DNA of 64,000 nt from positions 141,667,647 to 141,731,646 of the forward strand of contig CM071597.1 in assembly GCA_036435485.1 (NCBI GenBank). The letters run 5' to 3'. Of the stretch, positions 53,790-64,000 are shown piece by piece. A program made the position numbers and the translations under genes. The first letter of the stretch is position 1; each line of letters starts with the position of its first letter. Source of the stretch: Saposhnikovia divaricata. Its lineage: Eukaryota; Streptophyta; Magnoliopsida; Apiales; Apiaceae. The notes under the pieces are model-generated. The model was not told where the DNA came from and did not search any database. It saw only the letters and a program-made list of their open reading frames with translations.

Positions 53790-56722
53790 GTGAAGGATAC
53801 CAAGAAGGAGGCACCAAACCTACAGGAAATCCCTGTCGTTAATGAGTTCGCGGACGTATTTCCGGATGATCTTCCCGGACTACCACCTGATAGAGACATC
53901 GAGTTCGCTATAGACTTAGTTCCGGGTACGGCCCAAATTTCGAAAGCCCCATATCGGCTAGCCCCAGTGGAGATGAAAGAGCTAGCCACTTAGTTACAAG
54001 AGTTGTTGGATAAAGGGATGATAAGACCTAGTGTGTCACCGTGGGGAGCCCCGGTGTTATTCGTGAAAAAGAAGGATGGTAGTATGAGGTTATGCATAGA
54101 CTACAGAGAGTTGAACAAGGTGACTATAAAGAATAAGTATCCCTTGCCCAGGATAGATGACCTGTTTGATCAATTAAAGGATGCAGTTTATTTTTCTAAA
54201 ATCGATTTGAGGACCGGGTATCACCAGTTAAAGATTAAACCAGAAGATATACCAAAGACGGCCTTTCGCACCCGGTACGGACACTATGAGTTCCTAGTGA
54301 TGTCATTTGGGTTGACGAATGCCCCTGCAGCTTTCATGGACTTAATGAATCGAGTCTTCAAGAAGTACTTGGACAAGTATGTTATAGTCTCCATCGATGA
54401 CATATTGATTTATTCCAAGACGGAGGGGGAACATGCAGAGCACTTAAGGATTGTATTGGGAGCATTGAGAGAAGAAAAGTTGTACGCTAAGTTCTCGAAG
54501 TGTGAATTTTGGTTGAAGGAAGTTCAATTTTTAGGGCATGTGATTAGCGAACAAGGCATTCTAGTGGACCCAGCCAAAATAGAGGCTGTATCAAATTGGG
54601 AGAGACCAACCACTCCGACAGAGGTGAGAAGTTTTATAGGGTTGGCTGGCTACTATAGGAGATTTGTCCAAGACTTTGCTAAGATAGCAGCCCCTTTGAC
54701 CCGACTAACTCGCAAGATCGAGAAGTTTGTGTGGACTGAAAAATGCGAAGAGAGCTTCCAAGAGTTGAAGAAGAGGTTGGTGACAGCACCAGTACTAGCC
54801 CTACCTGATGATAAGGGAGATTTTGTGATTTATAGCGACGCATCCCATAAAGGTTTAGGGTGTATGCTTATGCAGCACGGTAAGGTGATTGCGTATGCGT
54901 CCAGACAACTTAATGAATATGAGATAAGATACCCTACCCATGATTTGGAATTAGCATAGTTTTTGCTTTGAAGATCTGGAGACATTATCTTTACGGAGAA
55001 AAGTGTGAAATCTACACGGATCACAAGAGCTTAAAGTACATATTCACTCAGAAAGAGTTAAACATGAGGCAGAGGAGATGGCTAGAGCTAATCAAAGATT
55101 ATGATTGTGAGATTCATTATCACCCAGGGAAGGCCAACGTGGTGGCCGATGCACTTAGTCGAAAGGAGAAACTCAAGATGATAACGTCAGTGGACGAGTT
55201 GATCAAGGACCTCGAGAAACTGGAGATTGAGGTGAGGTTACCAGGAATTGGACAAGAGATTCTAATGGAAATAAGAGTCCAACCACCGCTATTGGAAAAG
55301 ATTAAGTTATGCCAGGAAAAGAAGATAGAAGAAGAAAAGAATTCGATGGAGAAAATTTTGACTGGCGAGGAAATTAAGTGTGAGAAGGACGGGAATGGAG
55401 TTATGAGGTACGCATCTAGGATATGGATCCCGAACGTTCAAGAATTAAAAGGCGAGATTTTGCAAGAGGCTCATAGTTCGAGGTACTCAATTCACCCTGG
55501 AGGCACTAAGATGTATAGAGATTTGAGAGAATACTACTGGTGGCCAAATATGAAGAAGGACGTGGCAGAGTGGGTAATTAAATGCTTGACATGTCAAAGA
55601 GTAAAGGCCGAACACCAGAGGCCCAGTGGATTGTTGTAACCCTTAGAGATACCCGAGTGGAAGTGGGAACATATTGCGATGGACTTTGTGGTCGGATTAC
55701 CAAGGACCAAGACTAATCATGATGCCATTTGGGTAATTATCGATAGATTGACCAAGTCAGCACATTTTCTTCCAATCAACGAGAGATACACTGTCGACAA
55801 ACTGGCAGATATTTACTTAATAGAGATCGTGGTAAGGCATGGGGTTCCTGTGAGCATTGTATCAGATAGAGACCCAAGATTCAACTCCAGGTTCTGGAGG
55901 AGTTTTCAGGATTGTGTGGGGACCAAGTTAAACATGAGTACTGCATACCATCCCCAAACAGACGGACAGAGTGAGAGAACCATCCAGACCATCGAGGACA
56001 TGTTGAGGGTATGTGCCATTGATTTTAATGGAAGTTGGGATGACCACTTGCCATTGATCGAATTTTCCTAGAACAACAGTTACCATGCGAGTATAGGAAT
56101 GCCCCCATATGAAGCTTTATACGGACGAAGATGTCGATCTCCCTTGTATTGGGAAGAAGTTGGAGAGCGGAAGATTTTAGGACCTGAACTGGTCCAACAG
56201 ACAAGAGAAACTATCGAACTCATAAGAGGACGGCTGGTAGCAGCCCAATACAGACAGAAGAAGTATGCGGACCAGACCCGCAAGGACAAAGAATATGAGG
56301 TAGGAGAGTTTGTGATGTTGAAGGTATCACCGTGGAAGGGATTGATGAGATTTGGTAAGAAGGGGAAGCTAAGCCCAAGATTTATTGGACCTTTTGAGAT
56401 CTTGAGACGAGTTGGAAAGTTAGCCTATGAATTGGCTTTACCCCCGAGCTTACAGCAAGTACATAATGTGTTCCATGTGTCCATGCTACGACCCTACCAT
56501 ACCGACTTCCGACACGTGATAGAATATGATCAAGTGAATCTGCAGCCAGACTTAACATATGTGGAGCAACCCGTAGAAATCATGGATAGAAAAGAACAGG
56601 TGCTGAGGAACAAGGTTGTCAAACTAGTGAGAGTTTTGTGGAGGAACCAGAATGTCGAAGAATCAACATGGGAGCTAGAGAGCGCGATGCGTGAAAAGCA
56701 CCCCCAACTGTTTTCAACCTGA
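53790..56722 (+). pseudogene. pol: K pol: RT, RNase H, integrase, chromodomain, broken
   Basis: Frames in order: 53790-53993 (RT entry, DLPGLPPDR), 54003-54959 (RT, with VSIDDILIYSK; the residue before IDD is Ser instead of the usual Phe), 54968-55639 (RNase H TDHKSLKYIF, integrase zinc finger CLTCQRVK), 55679-56071 (integrase core with VSDRDPRF and TAYHPQTDGQ) and 56099-56722 (integrase end and chromodomain). Stops lie at about 53788, 53991, 55637 and 56069, with a small deletion at 54957. The chromodomain spans roughly the last 60 residues (YVEQPVEIMDRKE, then VLWRNQNVEESTWE) and in this family steers integration to H3K9-methylated chromatin. Confidence 0.92.
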
Positions 56723-56755
56723 TTCCGGGACGGAATCCTTTTAAGGAGGGGAGGC
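56721..56755 (+). promoter_or_regulatory. PPT of K with adjacent hairpin
   Basis: GATTCCG-GGA-CGGAATC (56721-56737) forms a perfect 7-bp stem, followed by CTTTTAAGGAGGGGAGGC up to the 3' LTR. It overlaps the last pol codons and stop. Layout equals that of the AGGA hairpins in B, C and J. Confidence 0.75.
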
Positions 56756-59700
56756 TGTAAAAACCCTAATTTTTGGTAATATTTTCTTTTATTTAATATC
56801 ATGTGACATTGTCAATTTGGAACCTTTCTAGTCATCCCTCTTGTTTAATGGAATTGATTGTCTGAGAAACTATGTTGTTGCATTCACTTTATAAGATAAA
56901 GAGAAGATTGTCGAGAACAAGAGTCTTATTGTTAGTAAGATTTATAAAACTTGGGATTTGAGAATGATTAAAGTATTAAAAGATTTATTAAGGATTATGA
57001 CGAGGAATTATGGATATTCGAGGAATTTACACAATTAAGTACTTAAGGGATTACGAGGGAAATCTCTACGCGACAAAATATTATTACGAGAGATTAATTA
57101 AGATACGATACGAATTAAAGTTTAAGTGACAAGCATTGGTGGAAGAATAATGATACAAGGAGTAGTATTGCATGCAAGTCCCATGCAACCAAGTGGTTAG
57201 GAAAAAGCAAACTAGTTAAACCAAATGGTAAGAGGAATAGTAACTAGTTGCATTGCTTTTTCCAAGGAGGAGACAAGAGTACATGAGGCCATACCTAGGT
57301 TAGTACCATGCATATACTTACACCAATATTTATCACCCAATCACTACTTTATCAATTATTCAACCAAGCAACAAAAATCAAAAACCAAAAAGCTCTCCCC
57401 GCCTTGAACTAGTGCTCTCGGCCAAGACCAAAAAGGAAGAAAAAAATTTCTTCTTCCTCCATTTCTCCTCACTCATAAATCAAGGCATAATTCCTAGGCT
57501 CTCACCATCATCTAAGAAAGGTATACTAAGAGTTTCAAGCCCTTTCATCCATTCAATTTCAAGATATTAATTGTTATAGATATTGTGAATAGTAACCATG
57601 TTTAATTTTTCTTTTAGATCTTGGATTATAAGGGTTGTAGGAGATCATTCAAGGTGTTCTTGAGTTTTTTAAGGCTTACCCAAGGCTCCTAGGCACTCAA
57701 GAAGGTATAAAAATCATAACCCCTCTTGGCCATGTAGTGTTTATGATGTTCAATGATAGATCCATGTATATAATGTGTTAATCTTGGATGTTCAAGTGAT
57801 GGATGATATGGATCTAGAGTTTTATTGTTGTGATTGTGATTTTGATGCTTGTGGTTAGTATATGTATCTCCATGAATGTTATAAAGCATGAACTAAGTGA
57901 ATTAGATGTTGGTTGTGTTGTGGAAGTAAGAATATTGGTTGATCTAAGTGAAACATGCATGCCGAATTTTTCCCAGAAACTTGACCTGTCTTGTAACATG
58001 GTTTTGAACCCACAAATATTGTCCCCTGAGGTCCTACCATATATTGTTGGAAAGATATTTGAATGTAGTTTCTGGAAATGTAAGGTTCATGACTATTTGA
58101 TGTATAAAGTTTACGTTATGGCCGGAGAAGTAAAATGTGTTTCTGGATTCCGGACTGCACTAAGTGACCCCCTTGTGAACCTTGTTTAAACCCCTAAAAA
58201 TATATGTGGGATCATGGAAAAATTTGAGAAGTTAGGGAATGCAGTGGTGAAGGCTACCCAAAAAGAATTGGATTAAAATATGAATTTTTCAATTTTATAA
58301 AAATGCTAGAGTAAAATTCGCGCAAGGGAAAAAGTCGTTAGTGGAGCATAATTCTAGGGGTAATGGTAATGATTCGAATGTGGTAACTAAATTAAGTCGA
58401 ATAAGTGACGAGCGTAATCGAGTGATGACATGAACCTATAGTGGGGCTAGAGTGTCATAAGACGAAGTCATTAAGTTAACTTTGTACCCTCTAAAACCCC
58501 GTAATTATAGAGATATTGTTAAGGTACTAACGAGCGGTTATTGCTTATGTATAGATCGTTCCACTCCGCACGCTCGACCACCCCAACCAAACCAAGGCAA
58601 GTTTACTTTTCAAAATTATACATATACAAGGACTTTCACTGTTGTGTTTGTAGTTTTCAACCATATCAAATGCTATGTTTATCGATGTATTGATGCAATT
58701 GAGATTGTGTAAGTACATATATGTTGTACCCCTTGAACTTAGATTGAAATGTTTTCCTCGGACAACGACTCTAGCAATAGAGGTCGTAGCGGTCCATATA
58801 TACTATTGACCGGGGAGCGGTATATTATTATATCGTAACTAGTTTCCGAAAACCCGAAGGGTCATTCGGGGAGTATCGTATACTCAAGTAATTATTGTTA
58901 TATCTTCGTAAATACTCGAAACCCTATCTTGGATTAAAAGTTTATTTTATCGAATAATTATTTTATTAATTATTAATATTAAATCTTAAAATATTATTTA
59001 TTAATTATTGTTCATTGTTTTAAAGATGAAGTCAATCCAAGATACATTTAATACTTTCAAACTCGAACTCTTTCGAACTCAAAACATCCCCCGGTCAGGT
59101 TCTGCTTCGTGTATGATTTCAAGAATCATCGGTCGACTGATGTCGGACCTCAATTACTCTGTTTTCAATCAAAATCAAGTTTTTAAAAGAAACAGAAAAA
59201 GAGACTCTGGCAGGTGTGGGAACCGTTGACGAACGATTCCCGGGATTTATAAGCGGCCGTGAGCCAGGCGGTCCATCAATTATTATTCCAGCCCAGGTGT
59301 TGCCGAAGGATGATTACAGATGTAGTTTTCATCGAGGGTGATTACGGATGTAGTTTTCACCCGGGGGTAGTTACGGATGTAGTTTCTATCCTTCTACCGG
59401 TAGAGAAGACCCGCGGATTATTGGACTTGGATGTGGCGACTGATCATCGTCAATCCCTGTAAGGTTTTATGTTTTCTTTAAGTCCAATTCCTCCATTTTG
59501 GAAAAATGCTTTGGCACTGCTTCTTAGGCTTTTGTTCCAAGTTGCTGATAGTGTTCTATTTTGATGAGAAAGATGTTGACTCTATGCAGTATCTAGAACT
59601 GCAAGTTTATTTTGAAAACGAGGGCACATATTGTTGCACCTTCGGACTTTATCAACAAAGACAAGTGATTTTATATCTGATTGATACAAACGAGTTTAAT

Positions 59701-60246
59701 AACTGCTAATCATATGAAATGTTATATTGCTTACCTTATTCATATATTTCTTGCTGAGCTATAGTTGCTCACTCTTGCTTGTTTTCAAATTTACAAACAC
59801 AACAGCTAAGCGAAATGGCAAGACCCAGACAGACTGCTCGAAAGCAGGTGACTAGACCTGAGCCAGCAGTTGAGATTCCACCGGTAGGCCCCATTAGCCG
59901 GATTGGTTGGCAGCTTTTGTTAGTTCGTTTTATTTATCAGTATGACCTGTGCAAGGCAATGTATCGTAACAAACTTTCAAGCCGCCAACTTCGCTTCACA
60001 TCGAAGTGTCGCTGGTAGCATAAATACTATTTAATTCGGTCTGTAAAAACTCTGATACTTTTATTTCTGCTTAATCAATGTTGTGACGTTTCTGAGGCTC
60101 TAACCTGTGTGTGTGTGTGTGCGGTGTGAGTTTATTGTGGGGTCGATGGCTGTTTTATATATATTATGTGCAAGAACATGTATGTTATTAATGGAAAATG
60201 GACCGTGAACGCCTAGATCTCCGACCCCGGATCTGGGGGCGTCACA
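56756..60246 (+). repeat. 3' LTR of K
   Basis: 3491 bp, TGTAAAAACCC to GGGGGCGTCACA, partner of 46857-50355. Many differences are C/T or G/A. Confidence 0.93.
59815..60018 (+). CDS. H3-tail-like short ORF in K 3' LTR
   Basis: 67 codons, MARPRQTARKQVTR and onward, one codon longer than the 5' copy because its stop TAG became TGG and the next TAG is used. Between the two LTR copies there are three amino-acid replacements plus the stop change, so there is no sign of constraint since insertion. Confidence 0.4.
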   Translation: MARPRQTARKQVTRPEPAVEIPPVGPISRIGWQLLLVRFIYQYDLCKAMYRNKLSSRQLRFTSKCRW

Positions 60247-60251
60247 GATCA
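60247..60251. repeat. target-site duplication of K, right copy (GATCA)
   Basis: Matches 46852-46856. Confidence 0.92.
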
Positions 60252-61080
60252 CATAAGAATGGTGTGGATATTTTGGAAATATTGGTTATCCTAAATGCCT
60301 TTATCATCTTATCATCGATCAATGTCATGTGTTTCAAGAAAGGACTTAAACAAGTACTAGCAATGCAAATGACAAGTGGACACTCAAGCAAAAGAATATA
60401 AATGCAAAAGATGTGCATATAGGCTCAAAACTCACTTGGTGTGGTAGAACATAATCAATCTCAAGTAAAGGTATCCTCAATGTACCTACTTGTACTCAAA
60501 GCATGAAAACCAAATCATCTTATACCTAATCATGACCTTCTAATTTCTTGCACAAATCAAATAAGTCTACTAGTTTCACCTTACTAGTGTAAGTGTGTGG
60601 ACAAGAACTTAGCAAATCACTTCTCAATCAAAAGCTAAAGGAACACAAGATTATCATAGCATGTAAGGGTGCATCAAGCAACTAGCAATCAATTAACAAG
60701 ACTAGAATAAGATTAGAACTCTACTATTTACAATTCTACAACTCTTTTTGTGATTTTTGAATTTTTTAATTTTTTTGGATTTTCTGATTTTTATATTTAC
60801 ATTAAAAACCCTCCCCTATACCTAAATCATGCATTGTCCTCAATGTATGCAAATGCAAGAGAAATGAGTAAATGAGAACGAGGTAATACCTGATAAGGGA
60901 TGACGGAGAGGAGCGAAAATGAAAAACAACTAATTGACACTACTCACGCACACTTATACTCCCCCATACCTGAATTTCACGAGGGGAGGCAAAGGAATAA
61001 AATCGAATTAGCCGATGCCGGTAGGAAAATTGGAGTGAATTTCCGAGAAGAGCTCAAGATGTCGTTGAAGCTCTAACACC
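60252..61080 (-). other. 3' UTR of J, proximal part
   Basis: Noncoding. Two PPT-like tracts are seen on the sense strand: TTCAGGTATGGGGGAG at about 60970 and TTAGGTATAGGGGAGGG at 60808-60824. The second is preceded by the hairpin CATTG-AGGA-CAATG (60845-60832). No polymerase sequence is present here. Confidence 0.65.
60808..60845 (-). promoter_or_regulatory. internal PPT-like tract with AGGA hairpin (J)
   Basis: CATTG-AGGA-CAATG followed by GATTTAGGTATAGGGGAGGG on the minus strand. A second module in the same element as 45734-45768. Confidence 0.7.
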
Positions 61081-62292
61081 TTAGTGACTTTTGCAAGAAG
61101 ACAAAAAATATTCTTTCAAAGTAAAAGCATTGTAACCACTAGTGTTTTCCACAGACCAAAGTAAGGCTTCTTTATGTTGTTTAAGCAAATTAATTAATTG
61201 GATTTCTTGGTCCGGGTTCAAATCACTATTGATAACAGCAGAGAGAAGTTTGTCTTTTTGCAAGAAAATGTGATCGAAGGTGGAGGGGTGTGTTATAAAA
61301 TCAAGTGGAGGTGGCTCACCAATGGGAGTTGTAACAATGGTACTAGGGTTGACATGGTCAGTATTAGATTCCGCTTCCCATTTAGAACAAATGTGATTTA
61401 AAGCCCATAACAACTCTTCGAAAGCAGGCGGTTCACCAACGGGAGTTTTGACAACGGGCTCAACATTAACATCTTCGGGTGGGGTCTCCCACTTGGAACA
61501 AATGTCGTCCAACTCTCTCAACATTTCTTCTAATGTCATATCCCTTAACGACTCAATATACTCTTGATTAGACGCATAGTTGAATTTGAAATCCTCATTG
61601 AGAAGAGACTCAATCTCACTATCCTCAAGGTTTGACCAATTAACAATATCATCAACAAGATTAACCCCTATTGTTTGTTCATAAAGCTCATTGGGTTCTT
61701 TTTCGACATTAAAGATGTTAAGGTTAATTGTCATATTACCAAAAGTAAGTTTCATCAAACCATCCCTATAATTAATCAAGGCATTAGATGTAGCAAGAAA
61801 AGGTCTTCCTAGAATGATCGGGATTTGGTTCTTAGGATTCGTGACGGGTTGAGTCTCGAGGACAACAAAATCAACCGAAAAGATGAATTCACCAACCTTA
61901 ATTAGCACATACTCAATTATTCCCTTAGGCGTTTTGACAGAACGATCGGCTAATTGAATTGTCATGTTCATCTTTTGAAGTTCGCCTAAACCTAGGGCTT
62001 GATAGACCAAAAATGGAAGGAGATTCACACTAGCGCCTAAGTCAAGTAACGCCTTGTCCACAAAAGTATTGCCTATGACACATGAAATTGTAGGACAACC
62101 AGGGTCCTTATATTTCACGGGAATTTGGTTCGAAAGAATTGAACTAACATGAGAAGTCAAAAAGGTTTTCTTAGGGACGTGAGTGGAACGTTTATGAGTG
62201 CACAAATCTTTTAGACACTTAGCATAAGAGGGAATTTGTTGAATGGCATCTAAAAGAGGAATGTTGATCTCGACTTGCTTGAAAACTTCCAA
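61081..62292 (-). CDS. J Gag C-part and aspartic protease, no polymerase
   Basis: A 403-aa frame. Residues 1-50 are the Athila/Tat pre-protease linker (EINIPLLDAIQQIPSYAKCLK). The retropepsin-like part has DLGASVNLLP near residue 83 and PIILGRPFLATSNALI near 155. About 200 further residues of acidic linker lead to HKEALLWSVE, the segment that normally precedes RT, and then a stop. RT, RNase H and integrase are absent between here and the 3' LTR. The first Met is internal to an older Gag-Pro frame, not a proven start. With the frame open through protease, the copy could supply protease to Gag only. Confidence 0.8.
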   Translation of the reverse strand: MEVFKQVEINIPLLDAIQQIPSYAKCLKDLCTHKRSTHVPKKTFLTSHVSSILSNQIPVKYKDPGCPTISCVIGNTFVDKALLDLGASVNLLPFLVYQALGLGELQKMNMTIQLADRSVKTPKGIIEYVLIKVGEFIFSVDFVVLETQPVTNPKNQIPIILGRPFLATSNALINYRDGLMKLTFGNMTINLNIFNVEKEPNELYEQTIGVNLVDDIVNWSNLEDSEIESLLNEDFKFNYASNQEYIESLRDMTLEEMLRELDDICSKWETPPEDVNVEPVVKTPVGEPPAFEELLWALNHICSKWEAESNTDHVNPSTIVTTPIGEPPPLDFITHPSTFDHIFLQKDKLLSAVINSDLNPDQEIQLINLLKQHKEALLWSVENTSGYNAFTLKEYFLSSCKSH

Positions 62293-62300
62293 AATCTTTT

Positions 62301-64000
62301 CTACTTGAGGCGATTGTTTGTTGGAAAGGAGTTTTTGAGGATAAGGAGCTTTAGGCTTAAAGACTCGTTCACCAGGTTCTTCGGGAATGGATTTCGAAAG
62401 TGGAATAAAGAAGACTCGTTAGGTGAAGGTGGTGTTTGAGTCGATGAAGGCTCGCTAGATGATGATGATTTATGAGAAGATTCTAATGACTCGGGAGTGG
62501 ATTTTGAAGATGAAGGTTCAAGTGGGTGAAGGTGTGGGACTAGATGACTTGAGAGGTTCGGGATTTGGAGTATGGTTTGAATGATCAAGTTTAGGGTTTG
62601 GTTCAATATTTGACTCTTCTTCGTCTTCGGGAAACTCGACTCGTACTTGATTATCAACTTTTTTTCCCGACCTTAAAAAAATGATAGCATTAACATTTTC
62701 GGGAGGTCTTTGGTTGAGAGGAAATTTAGGGTTGACCTCGGGTTGACTCGGGAACTTATTCTTCTCTCGCTCACACATGGCGTTGGCTAATTGACTCACT
62801 TGAACCTCTAACTTAGATATGACTTGAGTACTAGAATTCAAAAGTTGTCAATCTTGAGTCATGGTTTGCATGAAGGTTTGTTGAGATTGAGCCAAATTAG
62901 TTGTTGATTTCAAAAGCGCGTCAAGAGTCTTTTCCAAGGAATTAATTCTCTTATCCGACTCGTGAAAGCCGAGAGGGTGGGTGGGTGCTTGATTTGGATA
63001 AGGAACGTGATTTTGAATCGGGTTTGGAAAAATGCCTTGGTTTGGAGTTGGGTAAGAGTTCGGCTTTTGAAAAGAAGGTGGCGGAGATTGGTAGTTTTGG
63101 CCTTGGTTGCACGAGAAATTCGGGTGATTCTTCCAACCAGGATTGTATGTAGGTGCAAAAGGATCATTACTAGGGGTTGGTTGAAACACCGAATTAACTT
63201 GATCCCAACCGGGAAAGTTTGGAAAACCTTGATTATAATTACAACACATAGACACTTGTGAGAGGGCGTTACTAGTTTCTAGGGCTTCGAGTCTTCTAGT
63301 TAGAGTAGCTATTTTGGCATCAGTTGCAATCAAATTTCCAATCGAATGCAAACCCTAGATGTACTAGACGACTCCTTCGACTTATTAGGCTCCCTAGTAG
63401 ACTCCCACAACATGGTCTTCTCGACTAATTCTTCGAAAAATTGCCACCCTTCGTCCTCATCTTTTTCCATGAATTTACCTTGGCACATAGACTCTAACAA
63501 AGCGGTTGTTGGACTATCTAAGGCCTCGTAAACGATCTTACAAAGTCTCCACTTTTCTATTTCGTGGTGGGGGCATTGTGATAAAAGATTTTTAAAACGA
63601 TCAAAATATTTCCAAAAAGACTCATTTTCCTTTTGATGAAATTGATTTATTTCGTTTGTAATCCTTGTAGTCTTATGGTTTGGAAAATATTTTTTTAGAA
63701 AAATTACCACAAATCCCTCCCAGGTGGAAATAGAATTAACCGGTAGGCTATACAACCATTTTTTAGCATTTTCTTTAAGCGCAAAATTAATGAGTCTAAG
63801 CCTAATCGAGTCTTCGGTTAATTGTTGGAGTTTTTGTAAGGAACAAACCTCCTCGAATTCATGGATGAAAAGATACGGGTCCTCGCCTTCATTCCCGGTA
63901 AATTTGGGTAACATGCTAATGTGTTGAGCTTTGATTTCGAAATTATTACCATTTACGGGAGGAAGAGTGATACATGAGGGTTAGGCAGAACGGGTGGGAT
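62301..64000 (-). pseudogene. gag: J gag, frameshifted, continues past window
   Basis: Open parts: 63914-63330 (194 aa, Gag domain with EFEEVCSLQKLQ, KKWLYSLP, CPHHEIEKW), 63351-62848 (Asn/Pro/Phe-rich zinc-less linker ending in a helical LEKTLDALLKS part), 62841-62518 (VSQLANAMCERE, NAIIFLRSGK) and 62657-62301 (Ser/Pro-rich). They are separated by a frameshift near 63345, a stop near 62845 and a frameshift near 62520-62650. The 5' end, PBS and 5' LTR are beyond 64000. Confidence 0.78.

Larger units (their letters stand above)
46857..60246 (+). mobile_element. complete Tekay chromovirus K (13.4 kb)
   Basis: 5' LTR 46857-50355, PBS, accessory ORF, gag, zinc knuckles, protease, RT, RNase H, integrase, chromodomain, PPT, 3' LTR 56756-60246, TSD GATCA. 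The LTRs differ at roughly 60-70 positions by eye (about 2%, including an 11-bp indel at about 49186/59087). Gag-pol has at least six stops or frameshifts. It lies in the 3' UTR of J in opposite orientation, so it is younger than J. Confidence 0.95.

Noticed and set aside
57830..58189. 119-residue frame in K 3' LTR
   Set aside because: Its partner in the 5' LTR (47930-48199) is broken by an indel at the equivalent place and is only 89 codons; no sign of coding constraint.

Overview
This window looks like plant nuclear heterochromatin. It is built entirely of nested LTR retrotransposons, and I see no host gene, tRNA, rRNA or CRISPR array. The plant assignment rests on the element families: Ty1/copia, Ty3/gypsy chromoviruses of the Tekay type with a C-terminal chromodomain, and Athila/Tat elements whose primer site matches plant tRNA-Asp. 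The host species cannot be told from the sequence.

The layout is best read as one copia element (called G here), visible only as two gag pieces at 27490-28206 and 36875-37071, with everything else inserted in or beside it. Left arm: a second copia (D, minus; 5' LTR 25958-27489) lies in G. A related copia LTR (E, plus; 11132-11363 plus 23297-23704) lies against the D gag. Into E went a Tekay chromovirus (A, minus, 1976-11131) and an Athila element (B, minus, 11364-23296, complete, TSD GTTTT). A third copia (F, minus, 1-1975) then cut the A pol. Middle: an Athila element (C, minus, 28207-36874) lies inside G gag and has lost its 3' end. Right arm: a gypsy LTR (H, plus, 37072-42803) was hit by a 4.8-kb solo LTR (S, minus, 37348-42152, TSD GAAAG). 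H was also hit by an Athila/Tat derivative (J, minus, 42809 to beyond the window end). J carries gag and protease but no polymerase. The J LTR holds an inverted LTR copy (Y, 43406 to about 45165), and the J 3' UTR holds a complete 13.4-kb Tekay element (K, plus, 46857-60246, TSD GATCA).

Coding state: the best preserved frames are the B pol (1141 aa, protease to integrase), the B third ORF (272 aa), the 265-aa accessory ORF upstream of A gag, and the J protease frame (403 aa). Almost every other gag or pol has stops and frameshifts. K has LTRs only about 2% different by eye, yet at least six lesions in gag-pol.

The most interesting signals are not standard domains. (1) A short reading frame near the 3' end of the chromovirus LTRs starts like the histone H3 tail; it is conserved between A and K mostly through synonymous changes, with a degenerate relative in S. 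(2) A hairpin with an AGGA loop sits at polypurine tracts, and its stem sequence differs in every case while pairing is kept. (3) A 102-bp noncoding block is 97/102 identical between the otherwise diverged elements B and J. (4) A 14-bp GC-rich core recurs at 32-bp spacing in the LTRs, 3' region and gag of B, with an analogous set in C. (5) An accessory ORF upstream of gag is conserved between A and K.
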